Source: a bacterium UBP11_UBA4055
GTDB taxonomy: Bacteria > UBA4055
NCBI GenBank assembly: GCA_002382735.1
Contig: DFZN01000021.1
Location: 1 to 26,804 of the forward strand
Direction of reading: 5' to 3'
DNA: 26,804 bases
Shown: positions 1 to 8,972 of the stretch, in pieces
Position numbering within the stretch: position 1 is the first letter of the stretch
Layout: the number at the start of each line of letters is the position of its first letter
The notes under the pieces: model-generated
Database searches by the model: none
Seen by the model: only the letters and a program-made list of their open reading frames with translations
Told to the model about the DNA's origin: nothing
Made by a program: the position numbers and the translations under genes

Positions 1-420
1 TCGAATTTCTCAAAACCGTGCCGTCAGTCCGCCCATAACTTGAACACATGGGATTTCGGCAACTATATCGGACTTGGCGCATCCGCTCATTCATTCGTTC
101 ATAAATACAGATGGGAGAATCCTGAAGATCTGATATCTTATTATAAGAAAGTCGAGGCACGGTCATCAGGGATTATACCTGAAAACGAAGTTATCGGATC
201 AAACCTGAAAAACGAATTCCTGATGCTCGGACTGAGAAAAATTTCCGGCCTCAATGTAAATGAATATACAAGATTATTCCGCTCCGCTCTCAGATCAGAT
301 TTTGACAAGCTTGATTATTACATAAATAAAGGTATCCTGCTTTTTGAGAACGACACGATCAGACTCCCGGAGAATATGCTCGATGTATTTAATTCGGTAG
401 TTTCAGATATAATAATTTAG
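1..420 (+). CDS. hemW: HemW-like radical SAM protein, C-terminal part (5' end outside window)
   Basis: The frame is open from base 1 and reads SNFSKPCRQSAHNLNTWDFG, followed by YIGLGASAHSF. This matches the conserved stretch after the radical-SAM core of HemW/HemN-like coproporphyrinogen oxidase-like proteins (usual pattern: Y-E-I-S-N-F-A-K-P, H-N-x-x-Y-W, G-x-G-A-x-S). The remainder (ISYYKKVEAR, EFLMLGLRKISGLN) fits the helical C-terminal domain. HemW is described as a heme-binding protein that delivers heme to respiratory enzymes, not a true coproporphyrinogen oxidase. The N-terminal Fe-S cluster motif lies outside the window, so HemW cannot be separated from related family members. The gene ends 2 bp from the end of the convergent Dabb gene. 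Confidence 0.85.
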   Translation, partial: SNFSKPCRQSAHNLNTWDFGNYIGLGASAHSFVHKYRWENPEDLISYYKKVEARSSGIIPENEVIGSNLKNEFLMLGLRKISGLNVNEYTRLFRSALRSDFDKLDYYINKGILLFENDTIRLPENMLDVFNSVVSDIII

Positions 421-422
421 TG

Positions 423-725
423 TCAGGTTTCGTAATCAACGATAACTCTGTCCTCGACGATACTGTCTATGAAAGCTTTTATCTTCACATGCTCGGGATG
501 AACTGAATAGTGCTCAAGGTCTTTCTTTGAATCGAATTCTGTGTAGAGAACAATGTCGTAAGCTCTTTCCGACATAGAGAAATTCATGCCGACTTCCAGA
601 TTTCGTATCTGTATGATCAGTGAAGTAAGCCTTTCGAGGCTTTTCTTTATTTCCATTGCCGCCGCGATCTTATGAGTCAGATCGGAATGCTTCTTGAGTT
701 TCCACATAACTATATGCTTTACCAT
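423..725 (-). CDS. Dabb (stress-responsive alpha/beta barrel) domain protein
   Basis: A protein of 100 residues beginning MVKHIVMWKLK and containing YDIVLYTEFDSKKDLEHYSVHPEHVKI. This is the ferredoxin-like Dabb fold (PF07876): a first strand H-I-V-M-W-K, then a strand-turn-helix ending in HPxH. Dabb proteins form small dimeric barrels; most bacterial ones have no assigned reaction. A longer reading frame starts at 758, but an AGGAGG sequence lies about 6 bases before the ATG at 725. The longer start would also overlap queE, so 725 is chosen. It is last in a leftward operon, 16 bp after queE, and may be only a passenger there. Confidence 0.85.
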   Translation of the reverse strand: MVKHIVMWKLKKHSDLTHKIAAAMEIKKSLERLTSLIIQIRNLEVGMNFSMSERAYDIVLYTEFDSKKDLEHYSVHPEHVKIKAFIDSIVEDRVIVDYET

Positions 726-741
726 TTTCAAGCCTCCTTTT

Positions 742-1383
742 TTATCTCCCCTTCTCATTCCTCCAGATATATTTGTGAAGCTGGATCTGATACCTCACAT
801 TTAATCTATCCTTTAAGATCGCCTCAGCGATCTCGCCGTCGCTGATCTGCGAATCGAATATTTTTGAGACCAGCACACCGCACCTGCTGCCCAGATCGTA
901 CTTCCTGTAACACTCTCTCATCTCATTATAATCAGAAAGATCCTTCAAAACAAATTTTATTTCATCTTTTTTTCTTAAAAATCCCAGGTTGTTTTCAAAG
1001 AAACTGCCGCCTTCGCCCGAGCCTTTAAGTTTATAGTCCACGATCTTTATTACTCTATCTGGCAATCCTTCAAGTGAAACACTTCCGTTCGTTTCTATCA
1101 GTATGGTTTTTTCCGGATCTACATCGCCGATTATTCTGGTCAGTTCTTCTTTCTGCAGAAGTGGTTCGCCGCCGGTGAATTCGACAAGACTGATATTCGA
1201 GCCGTTTATAAACCCGACAATCTCATTTAATGTGTAATCCATGCCTTCATCATAAGCATACTTCGTATCGCACCAGCCGCATCTTAAATTGCAGCCTGTC
1301 AGCCTGATGAAAAGACAGGGTAGCCCTGAGTATGATGATTCTCCCTGAAGCGAAGTGAATATTTCATTGACTTTTAACGGCAT
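742..1383 (-). CDS. queE: 7-carboxy-7-deazaguanine synthase QueE (radical SAM)
   Basis: QueE converts 6-carboxytetrahydropterin to 7-carboxy-7-deazaguanine, the ring-contraction step towards preQ0 and queuosine. Numbering from the ATG at 1383 (213 residues): a substrate-side SLQGE motif near residues 11-15, the radical-SAM cluster CNLRCGWC (Cys31, Cys35, Cys38), and the SAM-binding FTGGEPLLQ (69-77). The length is normal for the family. A TTG six bases earlier is also in frame, but AGGTG lies about 8 bases before the ATG, which also clears the upstream stop by 2 bp. No queC, queD or queF is in the window. The tight coupling to the MBL-like gene upstream is the notable context. Confidence 0.92.
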   Translation of the reverse strand: MPLKVNEIFTSLQGESSYSGLPCLFIRLTGCNLRCGWCDTKYAYDEGMDYTLNEIVGFINGSNISLVEFTGGEPLLQKEELTRIIGDVDPEKTILIETNGSVSLEGLPDRVIKIVDYKLKGSGEGGSFFENNLGFLRKKDEIKFVLKDLSDYNEMRECYRKYDLGSRCGVLVSKIFDSQISDGEIAEAILKDRLNVRYQIQLHKYIWRNEKGR

Positions 1384-1385
1384 TA

Positions 1386-3749
1386 TCAATACACCTGTAT
1401 TTCCCGATTCTCGGCTATAATAATATTTTTGTTCTCCGGCACATCGCCGCTTGCTGAATCAGACAATATCTTCTTGAACCGGCTTGAGCCTTTGCACTGC
1501 GGGAATATTTCCGACATTTCCGTTTTTCTGATGTAATTATATACCTGATGTTTACCTGTTTTATATTCATCGGGGATAACAGGGTCGTTCTCAACGATTT
1601 CAGTAAATTCTTTCTCATAATCTGCCGGAATGAATATGAGGTTGTCAGAGTAGAGTTTGTTCTTTAAAACCATCTCCAGCTCCATTTTGTCGAAAGGGAG
1701 TATGAAAACCAGAGATTCGTTCAGCGAGAATTTTTTGTAAAATTCGTATTCGTCCGTAAACGGTTCGACGACAGCTATGCTTTTTGAGAAAAGGTCCCTG
1801 TCAATAAAATTATCCCCCCAGCTGGATCCGAAATTGATTATTTTCAACAGCTCTTTGTTTATGATATCGAAAGAAGCATCGCCTGAGACCATCGGTTTAC
1901 CAATTCCGGCAGAATAGAGCTCCGTGACCGCGTGCTGGAGATTACCCAGCGAGTCGGTAAAAACAAATACCTGTTTTTCTTCAGAGAGTTTTTCATTTAT
2001 CAGGTCTAAAGGAAGCGGCAGGTACGGGTAGGTTTTTTCTGAAGAAGTATAAATATAATCGTATTCGGAGATGTCAGTGTCTGAACCTCTGAGAAGCGAA
2101 GTGTCATCTTTTGTATAAACTCCGAGATAGACCGTTTTGTGTCCCGCGTCCATGATCTCAACGATAGAAGCACCCGGAATAGATCCTGAAGAGAAGAATT
2201 TAATATTTACAAGGTTTCTAAAATTGTAACCCTTGCCCATCGGAGTTATCCTGATAACCCTCTCGTTCAGGTTCTCTATATCTCTTCGTGTATAATCCGC
2301 TCCCCCGCCGCTACCGGGCAGAAGACTGGGGTTATTCAGTTCTTTCAGCCATTTCACCCTTGCGATCTTGAAAGATATATCTGAAGTAAAAAGTTTCGCG
2401 GAAGGATTGCTGTTCATAATTTTAGGGATCTGATCAGTATGAGCATCCCTGGCGTTCGTCATTACAACGATGTCTATATCATTTCCGGGATAATCCTCTT
2501 CAGGATCGACCAGTATCTTAACGCCTGTAACATCGAAAAGAAGAGATTTTTCTTTTCTTTCATTTGTGAGCCTTGTTATCCTCATATAGTTGTCCGAGCT
2601 GTTGAGATCAATCCTGTTTTTGATCCTATTCAGCCTTTCACTTATGATCTTTTTTATGTCCCCATCGTATTCAACGAACTCAATCTCGAACTGCATCGAG
2701 CCGAGTTTAGCCTGGTTAACAAAATACTGCTCAACAGCTTTCGAAAGGTCCTTGTTGCCTGTGTAAAATATCAGATATCTGGCGGAAATCTTTTCAAAGA
2801 TCATATACCTGACAGAAAAATTCTCATTCAGCAGAGAATTCTGCAGCTTGAACTGAGTAAGGGCTGTATCGATTTTTTCTCTGACAAAAATGTAATTTTG
2901 ATAAAAACTGTTGAGATAGCTTATAGATTTTCCGTCTTCGGGACAGATAACGATATCGTAAGTGTCGAAAATATGGTCCCGTATCTCATTGAAAACTTTC
3001 AGAAGGTTTCTGTAAAATTTTCCGTAGTTCGTGTCAGGCTCGGATATGAAATTTATGACATAACCGTATCCCGGCTTAAAATACACATCAAGTATCCTGT
3101 CGGCGATCGAAAGTGTCGGCGGTTTGCTTTCAAAAATGATCTTGTTGAATATCTGTTCGTTTATGCGTATGTACTCTAGTATCAGATCTTTTATTTCCTG
3201 AAAACTTTTATTTGTTTTCTTTATGATAAAACTTCTTTGCGGCGCTGTTTTTACCGCAGGTTCAGCAGCAGGTTCTTCCTCTTTTTCTTTAAGGTCAAAA
3301 AGTCCGCTTTTTACCGATTGATCGATGTGTTCAATCAGTTCTGTTCTGAAATTTTCTATCTCACCGAGCAACTTCTTCTGATGCTCTTCCAGGATATTCC
3401 TGATATTGTCGCTTACAGATAAATTCTCGGACGATATAATTGAGTTGATACTGTTAATGTCGATATAGATCTCTTTGATCTTACTTATATTTTTAAATGA
3501 ACGGGCATGATCCAGACACTCTTCACATTCTGCCCCCTCTTCGAATAAAACTATGTCTTCAATGCTTTCTTCAATGTTTTTTTTAGCCCTTTTAAGAATT
3601 GAAAGGTTCATTTCCCGAATTTCTTCGGGCATACTTTCAAAATCAAGCGAATTCATGTAATCTACTGTTACTTTATCCTTCTTAACTCTGTTTATGTACT
3701 CGGTGTTGAGTTTTATCCCACCGGTCAGTTTTTTGATCAAATCTTTCAT
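1386..3749 (-). CDS. Degenerate metallo-beta-lactamase/beta-CASP-fold protein with long N-terminal extension
   Basis: 787 residues. The first 380 are charged and helical, with an acidic/proline linker near 155-170, and I cannot assign them to a family. From about residue 388 the chain follows the MBL/beta-CASP pattern of CPSF73- and RNase J-like nucleases: KSLLFDVTGVKILVDPEED, then DIDIVVMTNARDAHTDQIPK, a strand-turn IKFFSSGSIPGASIVEI, LGVYTKDDTSLLRG, and a beta-CASP-like QVFVFTDSLGNLQHAVTEL (593-611). The metal ligands are gone: the THxHxDH position reads TNARDAH (431-437), the AGH position reads SGS (521-523), and TGDF reads LGVY (542-545). It is probably a pseudoenzyme with a structural or RNA-binding role, which is inference. 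AAAGGAG lies 5 bases before the ATG. It is the first gene of an operon with queE 2 bp downstream. Confidence 0.72.
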   Translation of the reverse strand: MKDLIKKLTGGIKLNTEYINRVKKDKVTVDYMNSLDFESMPEEIREMNLSILKRAKKNIEESIEDIVLFEEGAECEECLDHARSFKNISKIKEIYIDINSINSIISSENLSVSDNIRNILEEHQKKLLGEIENFRTELIEHIDQSVKSGLFDLKEKEEEPAAEPAVKTAPQRSFIIKKTNKSFQEIKDLILEYIRINEQIFNKIIFESKPPTLSIADRILDVYFKPGYGYVINFISEPDTNYGKFYRNLLKVFNEIRDHIFDTYDIVICPEDGKSISYLNSFYQNYIFVREKIDTALTQFKLQNSLLNENFSVRYMIFEKISARYLIFYTGNKDLSKAVEQYFVNQAKLGSMQFEIEFVEYDGDIKKIISERLNRIKNRIDLNSSDNYMRITRLTNERKEKSLLFDVTGVKILVDPEEDYPGNDIDIVVMTNARDAHTDQIPKIMNSNPSAKLFTSDISFKIARVKWLKELNNPSLLPGSGGGADYTRRDIENLNERVIRITPMGKGYNFRNLVNIKFFSSGSIPGASIVEIMDAGHKTVYLGVYTKDDTSLLRGSDTDISEYDYIYTSSEKTYPYLPLPLDLINEKLSEEKQVFVFTDSLGNLQHAVTELYSAGIGKPMVSGDASFDIINKELLKIINFGSSWGDNFIDRDLFSKSIAVVEPFTDEYEFYKKFSLNESLVFILPFDKMELEMVLKNKLYSDNLIFIPADYEKEFTEIVENDPVIPDEYKTGKHQVYNYIRKTEMSEIFPQCKGSSRFKKILSDSASGDVPENKNIIIAENREIQVY

Positions 3750-3780
3750 GTCAGCTCCTTTTTTAAGATTTTAAGTATTC

Positions 3781-3809
3781 AATATATGATTTAGAGACTG
3801 CAAAATCAA
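3781..3809 (-). promoter_or_regulatory. Promoter of the MBL-like/queE/Dabb operon
   Basis: On the minus strand TTGATT (3809-3804) is separated by exactly 17 bases from TATATT (3786-3781), about 30 bases before the ATG at 3749. Its outward direction makes this intergenic region divergent with the ribD promoter. Confidence 0.65.
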
Positions 3810-3841
3810 GCGTTGGCTCGACTTTTCTTTTAACATTGCGA

Positions 3842-3870
3842 TTGCTTAAGATGTTTAAATATTTTATATT
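3842..3870 (+). promoter_or_regulatory. Promoter of the ribD operon
   Basis: TTGCTT (3842-3847), a 17-base spacer and TATATT (3865-3870), about 36 bases before the ribD ATG. No FMN riboswitch sequence is visible in the short leader. Confidence 0.65.
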
Positions 3871-3906
3871 TAGCATCTTAAAAATGTATTTAATGAACGG
3901 GATCGG

Positions 3907-5001
3907 ATGATAACGGGCGAAAAAGAAAAATATATGCAGACCGCTTTAAGAGAGGCCTTGAAAGGCGCAGGTGAAGTAAGTCCCAATCCTCTTGTAGGTG
4001 CTGTCATTGTTAAGAACGGCCGGATCATCGGGAAAGGACATCATAAAGTATTCGGAGGACATCACGCCGAGGTTAACGCCATAAATTCGTGCGATGAAGA
4101 CCCCTGCGATTCAGATATGTATGTAACTCTCGAACCGTGCTCGCATCACGGAAAGACGCCTCCATGTACGGACATAATAATCACAAAAAAAATAAAAAGG
4201 GTTTTCATCGGCACGCTTGATCCTTCTCCGCACTCGAACGGTAGAGGTGTGGAGTTACTGCGTCATGCCCGCATTGAAGTAGAATGCGGTATAAATGAAA
4301 AGAAATGCCGAGAAATAAATGAACCCTTCTTTCACTCGCTAAAAACAAAATCGCCATTCATAGTACTTAAATTGGCTTCATCACTCGACGGATCTCTCGC
4401 AACAGATGAAAACGATTCGAAATGGATATCTTCTGAAAAAAGCAGAAAGCTGGTCCACAGAATGAGAAATCTTTATGACGCCGTACTGGTAGGTAAAAAT
4501 ACGGTTGAATCGGACGACCCTCTTCTCACAGTAAGAAACTGCAGAGGAAGGGATCCTGTAAGAATAGTAACTGACGGATCTTTATCACTTGATCCTGAAA
4601 AAAAAATATTCGGCAGCGGTTCGGAAACTATTATTATAACTTCAAATAAAGTTCCGGAAATATCTGAAACAAAGTACAGGATCAAAGGTATAAGGATAAT
4701 TAGAGTAGATGAAAATAACGGGGAGCTCGATCTGGAACAGGCATTCAGAACCCTTCATTCATACGGGATAAGATCTATAATGGCGGAAGGCGGTGCGGCG
4801 TTATCTTCTTATCTTTTGAGAAATAAACTGGCCGACAGACTTGTTCTTTTTCTTGCGCCGAAACTGATCGGAAGCTCTGTAAAGTTTTTTTCCGGTTCGG
4901 GGATAACAAAAATATCAGATTCGGTATCGCTGGAGGATATGAAATGTAAAAGATCGGGTGACGATATAATGATCGAAGCGCTTCTGAGGTATGGAGATTG
5001 A
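3907..5001 (+). CDS. ribD: Bifunctional riboflavin biosynthesis deaminase/reductase RibD
   Basis: RibD carries out steps two and three of riboflavin synthesis: deamination of the diaminopyrimidine and NADPH-dependent reduction of its ribose. The deaminase domain (1-145) has HAE at 53-55 and PCSHHGKTPPC (77-87), giving zinc ligands His53, Cys78 and Cys87. The reductase domain (about 148-360) shows LKLASSLDGSLAT, VGKNTVESDDPLLTVR and MAEGGAALSSYLL. The length of 364 is standard. Riboflavin partners (ribE, ribBA, ribH) are absent; the next gene is a sugar transferase whose TTG overlaps the ribD stop. The sequence before the ATG is only a weak ribosome-binding site (GGGATCGG). The joining of ribD to a polysaccharide operon looks incidental. 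Confidence 0.95.
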   Translation: MITGEKEKYMQTALREALKGAGEVSPNPLVGAVIVKNGRIIGKGHHKVFGGHHAEVNAINSCDEDPCDSDMYVTLEPCSHHGKTPPCTDIIITKKIKRVFIGTLDPSPHSNGRGVELLRHARIEVECGINEKKCREINEPFFHSLKTKSPFIVLKLASSLDGSLATDENDSKWISSEKSRKLVHRMRNLYDAVLVGKNTVESDDPLLTVRNCRGRDPVRIVTDGSLSLDPEKKIFGSGSETIIITSNKVPEISETKYRIKGIRIIRVDENNGELDLEQAFRTLHSYGIRSIMAEGGAALSSYLLRNKLADRLVLFLAPKLIGSSVKFFSGSGITKISDSVSLEDMKCKRSGDDIMIEALLRYGD

Positions 5002-6383
5002 AGATATCAAAAGAAATAAAATTGCTTGTGCTGACTGACTTTATTACGGTCAACATATCAACGCTTCTTCTCTTCATCATAAAATTCAAGACAGACTACT
5101 TCATTACTTATACGGATCACTCTTATGCCGAGCTTATGACAATCTCACCGGTCCTTTATATTTTCTGGCTGTCCGTATTTCATTTGAAAGACCTTTACAA
5201 ATCCTTTTATTTCAGAAGCGCGGTCGAGATCGGACTGAGTGCTATTTCAGGTATAACTGTCGGGACCCTCTTTCTCTATGTCATTACAACCCTTAATTTC
5301 AGAGAACTTTCAGGCAAAGGTATTCTCATTTATTACGCTATCCTCTGTATCTTGGTAACAACGGGCAGAATATCATTCAAACTTACTCTTAACAGGCTTT
5401 TCAGAAAGGGGATCGGATTAAGGAACGCTCTTGTCATCGGTTATAACAAGTCTTCTAAAAAGATAATCAGAGAATATTTGAAGGGAAGACTGCTTGGTTT
5501 GAATATCATCGGTTTCATTGATGACGGCAAGGATAATCCCGAATATCAGGGTTTCAGGACTCTGGGCGATCTGGATACTTTTGAACAGATAATAAAGGAC
5601 AACCAGATAAGGGAGATAATTATATCTGTCGAGGTCAAAGACCCGTTCCTGATAAACAACATAATTCTCAGATCTAAAGACTATAATGTTTTTTACAAAG
5701 TAGTACCGTCACTTGAGGACATAATCAGCGGAAATGTAAGGACTTTTGAACTTTTCGGCTATAAACTTCTTGAACTGTTCCCTGACATTCTTTCTCCATT
5801 CCAGCGGATGCTTAAGAGAAGTTTCGATGTCATAGTGTCGTTAATCCTTCTGATAGTGATGAGTCCTGTAATGCTTGTCAGCATCATGTTCATAAAACTC
5901 GATTCGAGAGGAGAGGTCATTTACAGACAAAAAAGGGTCGGAAAGGATTTTAAAGAATTCACAATATATAAGTTCAGATCCATGAAAAAGGACGCCGAAG
6001 CTGGAACCGGTGCTGTTTGGGCAGTGAAGAACGACCCCAGGATCACCAAATACGGCAAATTCATGAGAAAAACCAGGATAGATGAACTTCCCCAGCTTTT
6101 TAATGTGCTTAAGGGCAATATGAGCTTTGTCGGACCCAGACCTGAAAGGAAGTTCTTTGTAGATAAATTCATAAAAACTATACCATATTATTATAAGAGA
6201 CTCCATGTAAAACCCGGCCTGACGGGATGGGCACAGGTTAAGCACAAATACGATGAAACTTTCGATGATGTAAAAGAAAAACTTAAATATGATCTTTACT
6301 ACATCGAAAATATATCACTTAAGCTCGATTTTATCATTTTGTTCTATACAGCCAGAGTCGTTTTAAATTTTAAAGGCCATTAA
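4998..6383 (+). CDS. Polyprenyl-phosphate sugar-1-phosphate transferase (WbaP/WcaJ type)
   Basis: This enzyme starts capsule, O-antigen or exopolysaccharide repeat synthesis by moving a sugar-1-phosphate from a nucleotide sugar to undecaprenyl phosphate in the inner membrane. Four hydrophobic segments (about 8-29, 48-66, 75-98, 107-124) precede a CoA-binding-like domain (ALVIGYNKSSKK, GFIDDG). The catalytic PF02397 domain starts with a reentrant helix (276-298) and has YKFRSM (324-329), DELPQLFNVLKGNMSFVGPR (362-381) and KPGLTGWAQ (405-413). The 461-residue length is usual. The start is TTG at 4998, overlapping the ribD stop in TTGA, with GAGG eight bases upstream. The sugar cannot be told from sequence. 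Confidence 0.93.
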   Translation: MKISKEIKLLVLTDFITVNISTLLLFIIKFKTDYFITYTDHSYAELMTISPVLYIFWLSVFHLKDLYKSFYFRSAVEIGLSAISGITVGTLFLYVITTLNFRELSGKGILIYYAILCILVTTGRISFKLTLNRLFRKGIGLRNALVIGYNKSSKKIIREYLKGRLLGLNIIGFIDDGKDNPEYQGFRTLGDLDTFEQIIKDNQIREIIISVEVKDPFLINNIILRSKDYNVFYKVVPSLEDIISGNVRTFELFGYKLLELFPDILSPFQRMLKRSFDVIVSLILLIVMSPVMLVSIMFIKLDSRGEVIYRQKRVGKDFKEFTIYKFRSMKKDAEAGTGAVWAVKNDPRITKYGKFMRKTRIDELPQLFNVLKGNMSFVGPRPERKFFVDKFIKTIPYYYKRLHVKPGLTGWAQVKHKYDETFDDVKEKLKYDLYYIENISLKLDFIILFYTARVVLNFKGH

Positions 6384-6398
6384 ATTCGGAGACATTCA

Positions 6399-8969
6399 AT
6401 GAAAAAAATACTTCTGCTCAGTTTGTTGATTTTCACGGTGATCGGTTCCGCACAGACTGAAGAACTTTTAAAAATGTACCAGAAATTGACAGGGAAAGAC
6501 CTTTCTACCGAGATCGAAAAACTTAAGGGTAAGGATTCTCCCAATAAGCTAAAGACCGAAACTGCAGGAATAGACACTGTTCTTCAGGGGTTTGATGATA
6601 AACCCGAATTCTCGCCGGATTCCCTTGAAGTTTATAAAACATATTTCGAAAAATATGTCAGCGGAGAGCTGATTGATCCCTACAGTTCGGAACTAAAGCA
6701 GTACCGCATAGATTTCTCTTCTGTCAGAACGAACCTGAATTATAACAAATCTATACCTGATAACTACTTACTTTCACCGGGAGACATTTTCGCCATCGAC
6801 ATCTGGGGGGCAATAGAAAAAAATTATGTCACCGAAGTGACGAACGAGATATTTATTATTATTCCGCAGATAGGAAAGATCGACCTTTCGGGTCTTGATT
6901 ATAAAAATGCAAAAGGCAGGATCGAATCGAAACTTTCCAGTATAAACGGTATCAAATTCAGTGTTAGATTAAGCGAAGTAAAACCTATATCCATATTCGT
7001 AGTGGGTAATGTCATCAAACCGGGTGTATATAATGTTTCGCCTTTCTCAAGTATAGTTGAAGTACTGGCCGTCGCAGGAGGGGTTACGCCTGAAGCAAGT
7101 TTAAGGAAAATCGGCCTGATATCTCCTAAGAACGGATCTATAGTCGTAGATATGTACTCTCTGTTATTCTTCGGCCGGAATCCAGTATCCGTCCTTGAGC
7201 CTAATATGACAGTCTTCGTTCCTCTGATCGGAGATCAGGCGGCAATAGCCGGAAATGTGAAAAGAGAAGGCATTTTCGAGATTCATAAGAATGACAGACT
7301 TGAAGATATTTTAAAAATAGCAGGCAGAACTCCTTTCTCGGACTCGGAAAGAGTTGAGATCGAAAGGCTCGGGGAAGACGGCAGAAGCGAAATATTATCG
7401 GTCTCGCTTAAAGATAACCCCAAACTGAGGGACGGGGATATAATCAGGATGTTCTCGACTCTTGTTTTTAATTCGCGATATGTGTATTTAAAAGGGAATT
7501 TCAGACACAACCGCAAGATCCAGTACAACGACGGAATGATGCTTGGCGATATCCTCAATGACAAAGAGATCGTATTTGAGAATACCGATATGGATTATGC
7601 GAACATAATCAGAAAGAACGGGACCGGAAAACGAGATCTTATGATAAGCTTCTCTCCGAAGAATGTTCTTGAAAGTCTCGGTGAAGATAAAATACAGCTG
7701 TTCGCGAGAGATACTGTCGAAGTATTCAGTCTTGATTCAGTTTCTTATTTCCCTTCAGTTGAAGTGTCCGGAGAGATCAATAAGCCCGGGGTTTACAAAT
7801 TTACAAAAGATATGACGATTTCTAATCTCCTCTCCTATTCCGGCGGACTGACACCATACGGAGATATCGACAACATTATTATTATCCGAAATAACGCTAA
7901 GGACGGATACAGTTACTTCTCGAATGTAAAGCATGAAGAATTCATTCTTCAGGACGATGACAAGATACATGTTTTTGATTACTCCGCAAAAAATCCGCTT
8001 CAAAGCGTAGGTATATGGGGTAACATTAAAAACCAGGGAAATTTTATTCACTCCGAGAATATGTCGGCTTTTGACCTGATAACGCTCGGAGGGGGATTCA
8101 GAAATGATGCTATGACAGACTCCATCGAAATAGTCTCAGGAATAAACAGCACAAATAAAATGCTTAAAACGAAATGGGTAAGTTTTGAAAACCTTAAAAA
8201 TGTAATCCTTGAACCGAACGATATTGTTTTCGTCAGGAGAATAAGGGATTTTGCAAGAGTGAATTATGTAAAGATCTTTGGCGAAGTGCAGTTTCCCGGT
8301 ATGTACGCACTTCGTGAGAACGAAGAGATGAGCGATCTTCTGGAGAGATGTGGGGGATTTACAAAGAACGCCCAGATTCGATCGACCCAGATATTCAGGC
8401 AGGAAGTGAAAGAAAAGCAGACTAAGAAGATAAAAGAATTAAGAGACGAGCTGAACAATAAGCTTCAGATGCAGATGATCCTGTCCGGAAATCAGGATCT
8501 TGCAAACGCGCTTAATACTGCCAAATTCGATTCAATTGAAGCAAGCGGCAGGGTGATCCTTGACATCGACGATAAAGGAAATCACGAAGATTTCTATTTC
8601 CAAAACAAAGACTCGGTTTTTGTACCTCCCATATCAAGAACAATCCTTGTAATGGGTGAAGTCTATCAGCAAACGGCAATAACATATAATTCGGATAAAA
8701 GAAAGGTAAAGAATTACCTCGATAAAGTAGGCGGCATAACGCCATCTGCCGATGAAGATAATATTTATGTGATAAAGTCCAACGGTGAGCTCATAAAGGA
8801 AAAAGGCTGGTTCGATAACATATTGTCGTATGAGCTGGAGCCGGGTGATATGGTATATGTTCCTTACGATTATAGCCGGATCGACTTTCTGCAACTGACA
8901 AAAGATGTTACGACTATACTCTATCAGCTAAGCCTTTCGGCCGCCACGGTCTACCAGCTGTCAAAGTAG
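6399..8969 (+). CDS. Outer-membrane polysaccharide export protein with seven SLBB-type repeats
   Basis: 856 residues with a signal peptide (MKKILLLSLLIFTVIGSAQ). A polysaccharide-export domain at about 120-195 (LLSPGDIFAIDIWG) is followed by repeated SLBB folds of the form V-x-G-x-V-x-x-P-G-x-Y...L...GG at about 198-241, 280-323, 360-405, 452-497, 536-579, 622-667 and 747-793; the third and seventh are the most divergent. A charged helical insert sits at 668-705. Wza has fewer SLBB domains and is under half this length, so this is the large Wza-like exporter class. No N-terminal lipobox is visible. It presumably forms the export channel for the glycan started by the transferase encoded 15 bp upstream. 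No Wzc, flippase or polymerase is in the window. GGAG lies 7-8 bases before the ATG. Confidence 0.9.
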   Translation: MKKILLLSLLIFTVIGSAQTEELLKMYQKLTGKDLSTEIEKLKGKDSPNKLKTETAGIDTVLQGFDDKPEFSPDSLEVYKTYFEKYVSGELIDPYSSELKQYRIDFSSVRTNLNYNKSIPDNYLLSPGDIFAIDIWGAIEKNYVTEVTNEIFIIIPQIGKIDLSGLDYKNAKGRIESKLSSINGIKFSVRLSEVKPISIFVVGNVIKPGVYNVSPFSSIVEVLAVAGGVTPEASLRKIGLISPKNGSIVVDMYSLLFFGRNPVSVLEPNMTVFVPLIGDQAAIAGNVKREGIFEIHKNDRLEDILKIAGRTPFSDSERVEIERLGEDGRSEILSVSLKDNPKLRDGDIIRMFSTLVFNSRYVYLKGNFRHNRKIQYNDGMMLGDILNDKEIVFENTDMDYANIIRKNGTGKRDLMISFSPKNVLESLGEDKIQLFARDTVEVFSLDSVSYFPSVEVSGEINKPGVYKFTKDMTISNLLSYSGGLTPYGDIDNIIIIRNNAKDGYSYFSNVKHEEFILQDDDKIHVFDYSAKNPLQSVGIWGNIKNQGNFIHSENMSAFDLITLGGGFRNDAMTDSIEIVSGINSTNKMLKTKWVSFENLKNVILEPNDIVFVRRIRDFARVNYVKIFGEVQFPGMYALRENEEMSDLLERCGGFTKNAQIRSTQIFRQEVKEKQTKKIKELRDELNNKLQMQMILSGNQDLANALNTAKFDSIEASGRVILDIDDKGNHEDFYFQNKDSVFVPPISRTILVMGEVYQQTAITYNSDKRKVKNYLDKVGGITPSADEDNIYVIKSNGELIKEKGWFDNILSYELEPGDMVYVPYDYSRIDFLQLTKDVTTILYQLSLSAATVYQLSK

Positions 8970-8972
8970 CCT

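Noticed and set aside
2439..3179. 246-codon open frame on the plus strand
   Set aside because: It is antisense to the MBL-like gene, whose frame shows clear family segments and a good ribosome-binding site. The antisense translation shows no recognisable domain or start signal.
3750..3906. FMN riboswitch before ribD
   Set aside because: The leader after the -10 is only about 36 bases and lacks the conserved FMN aptamer blocks.
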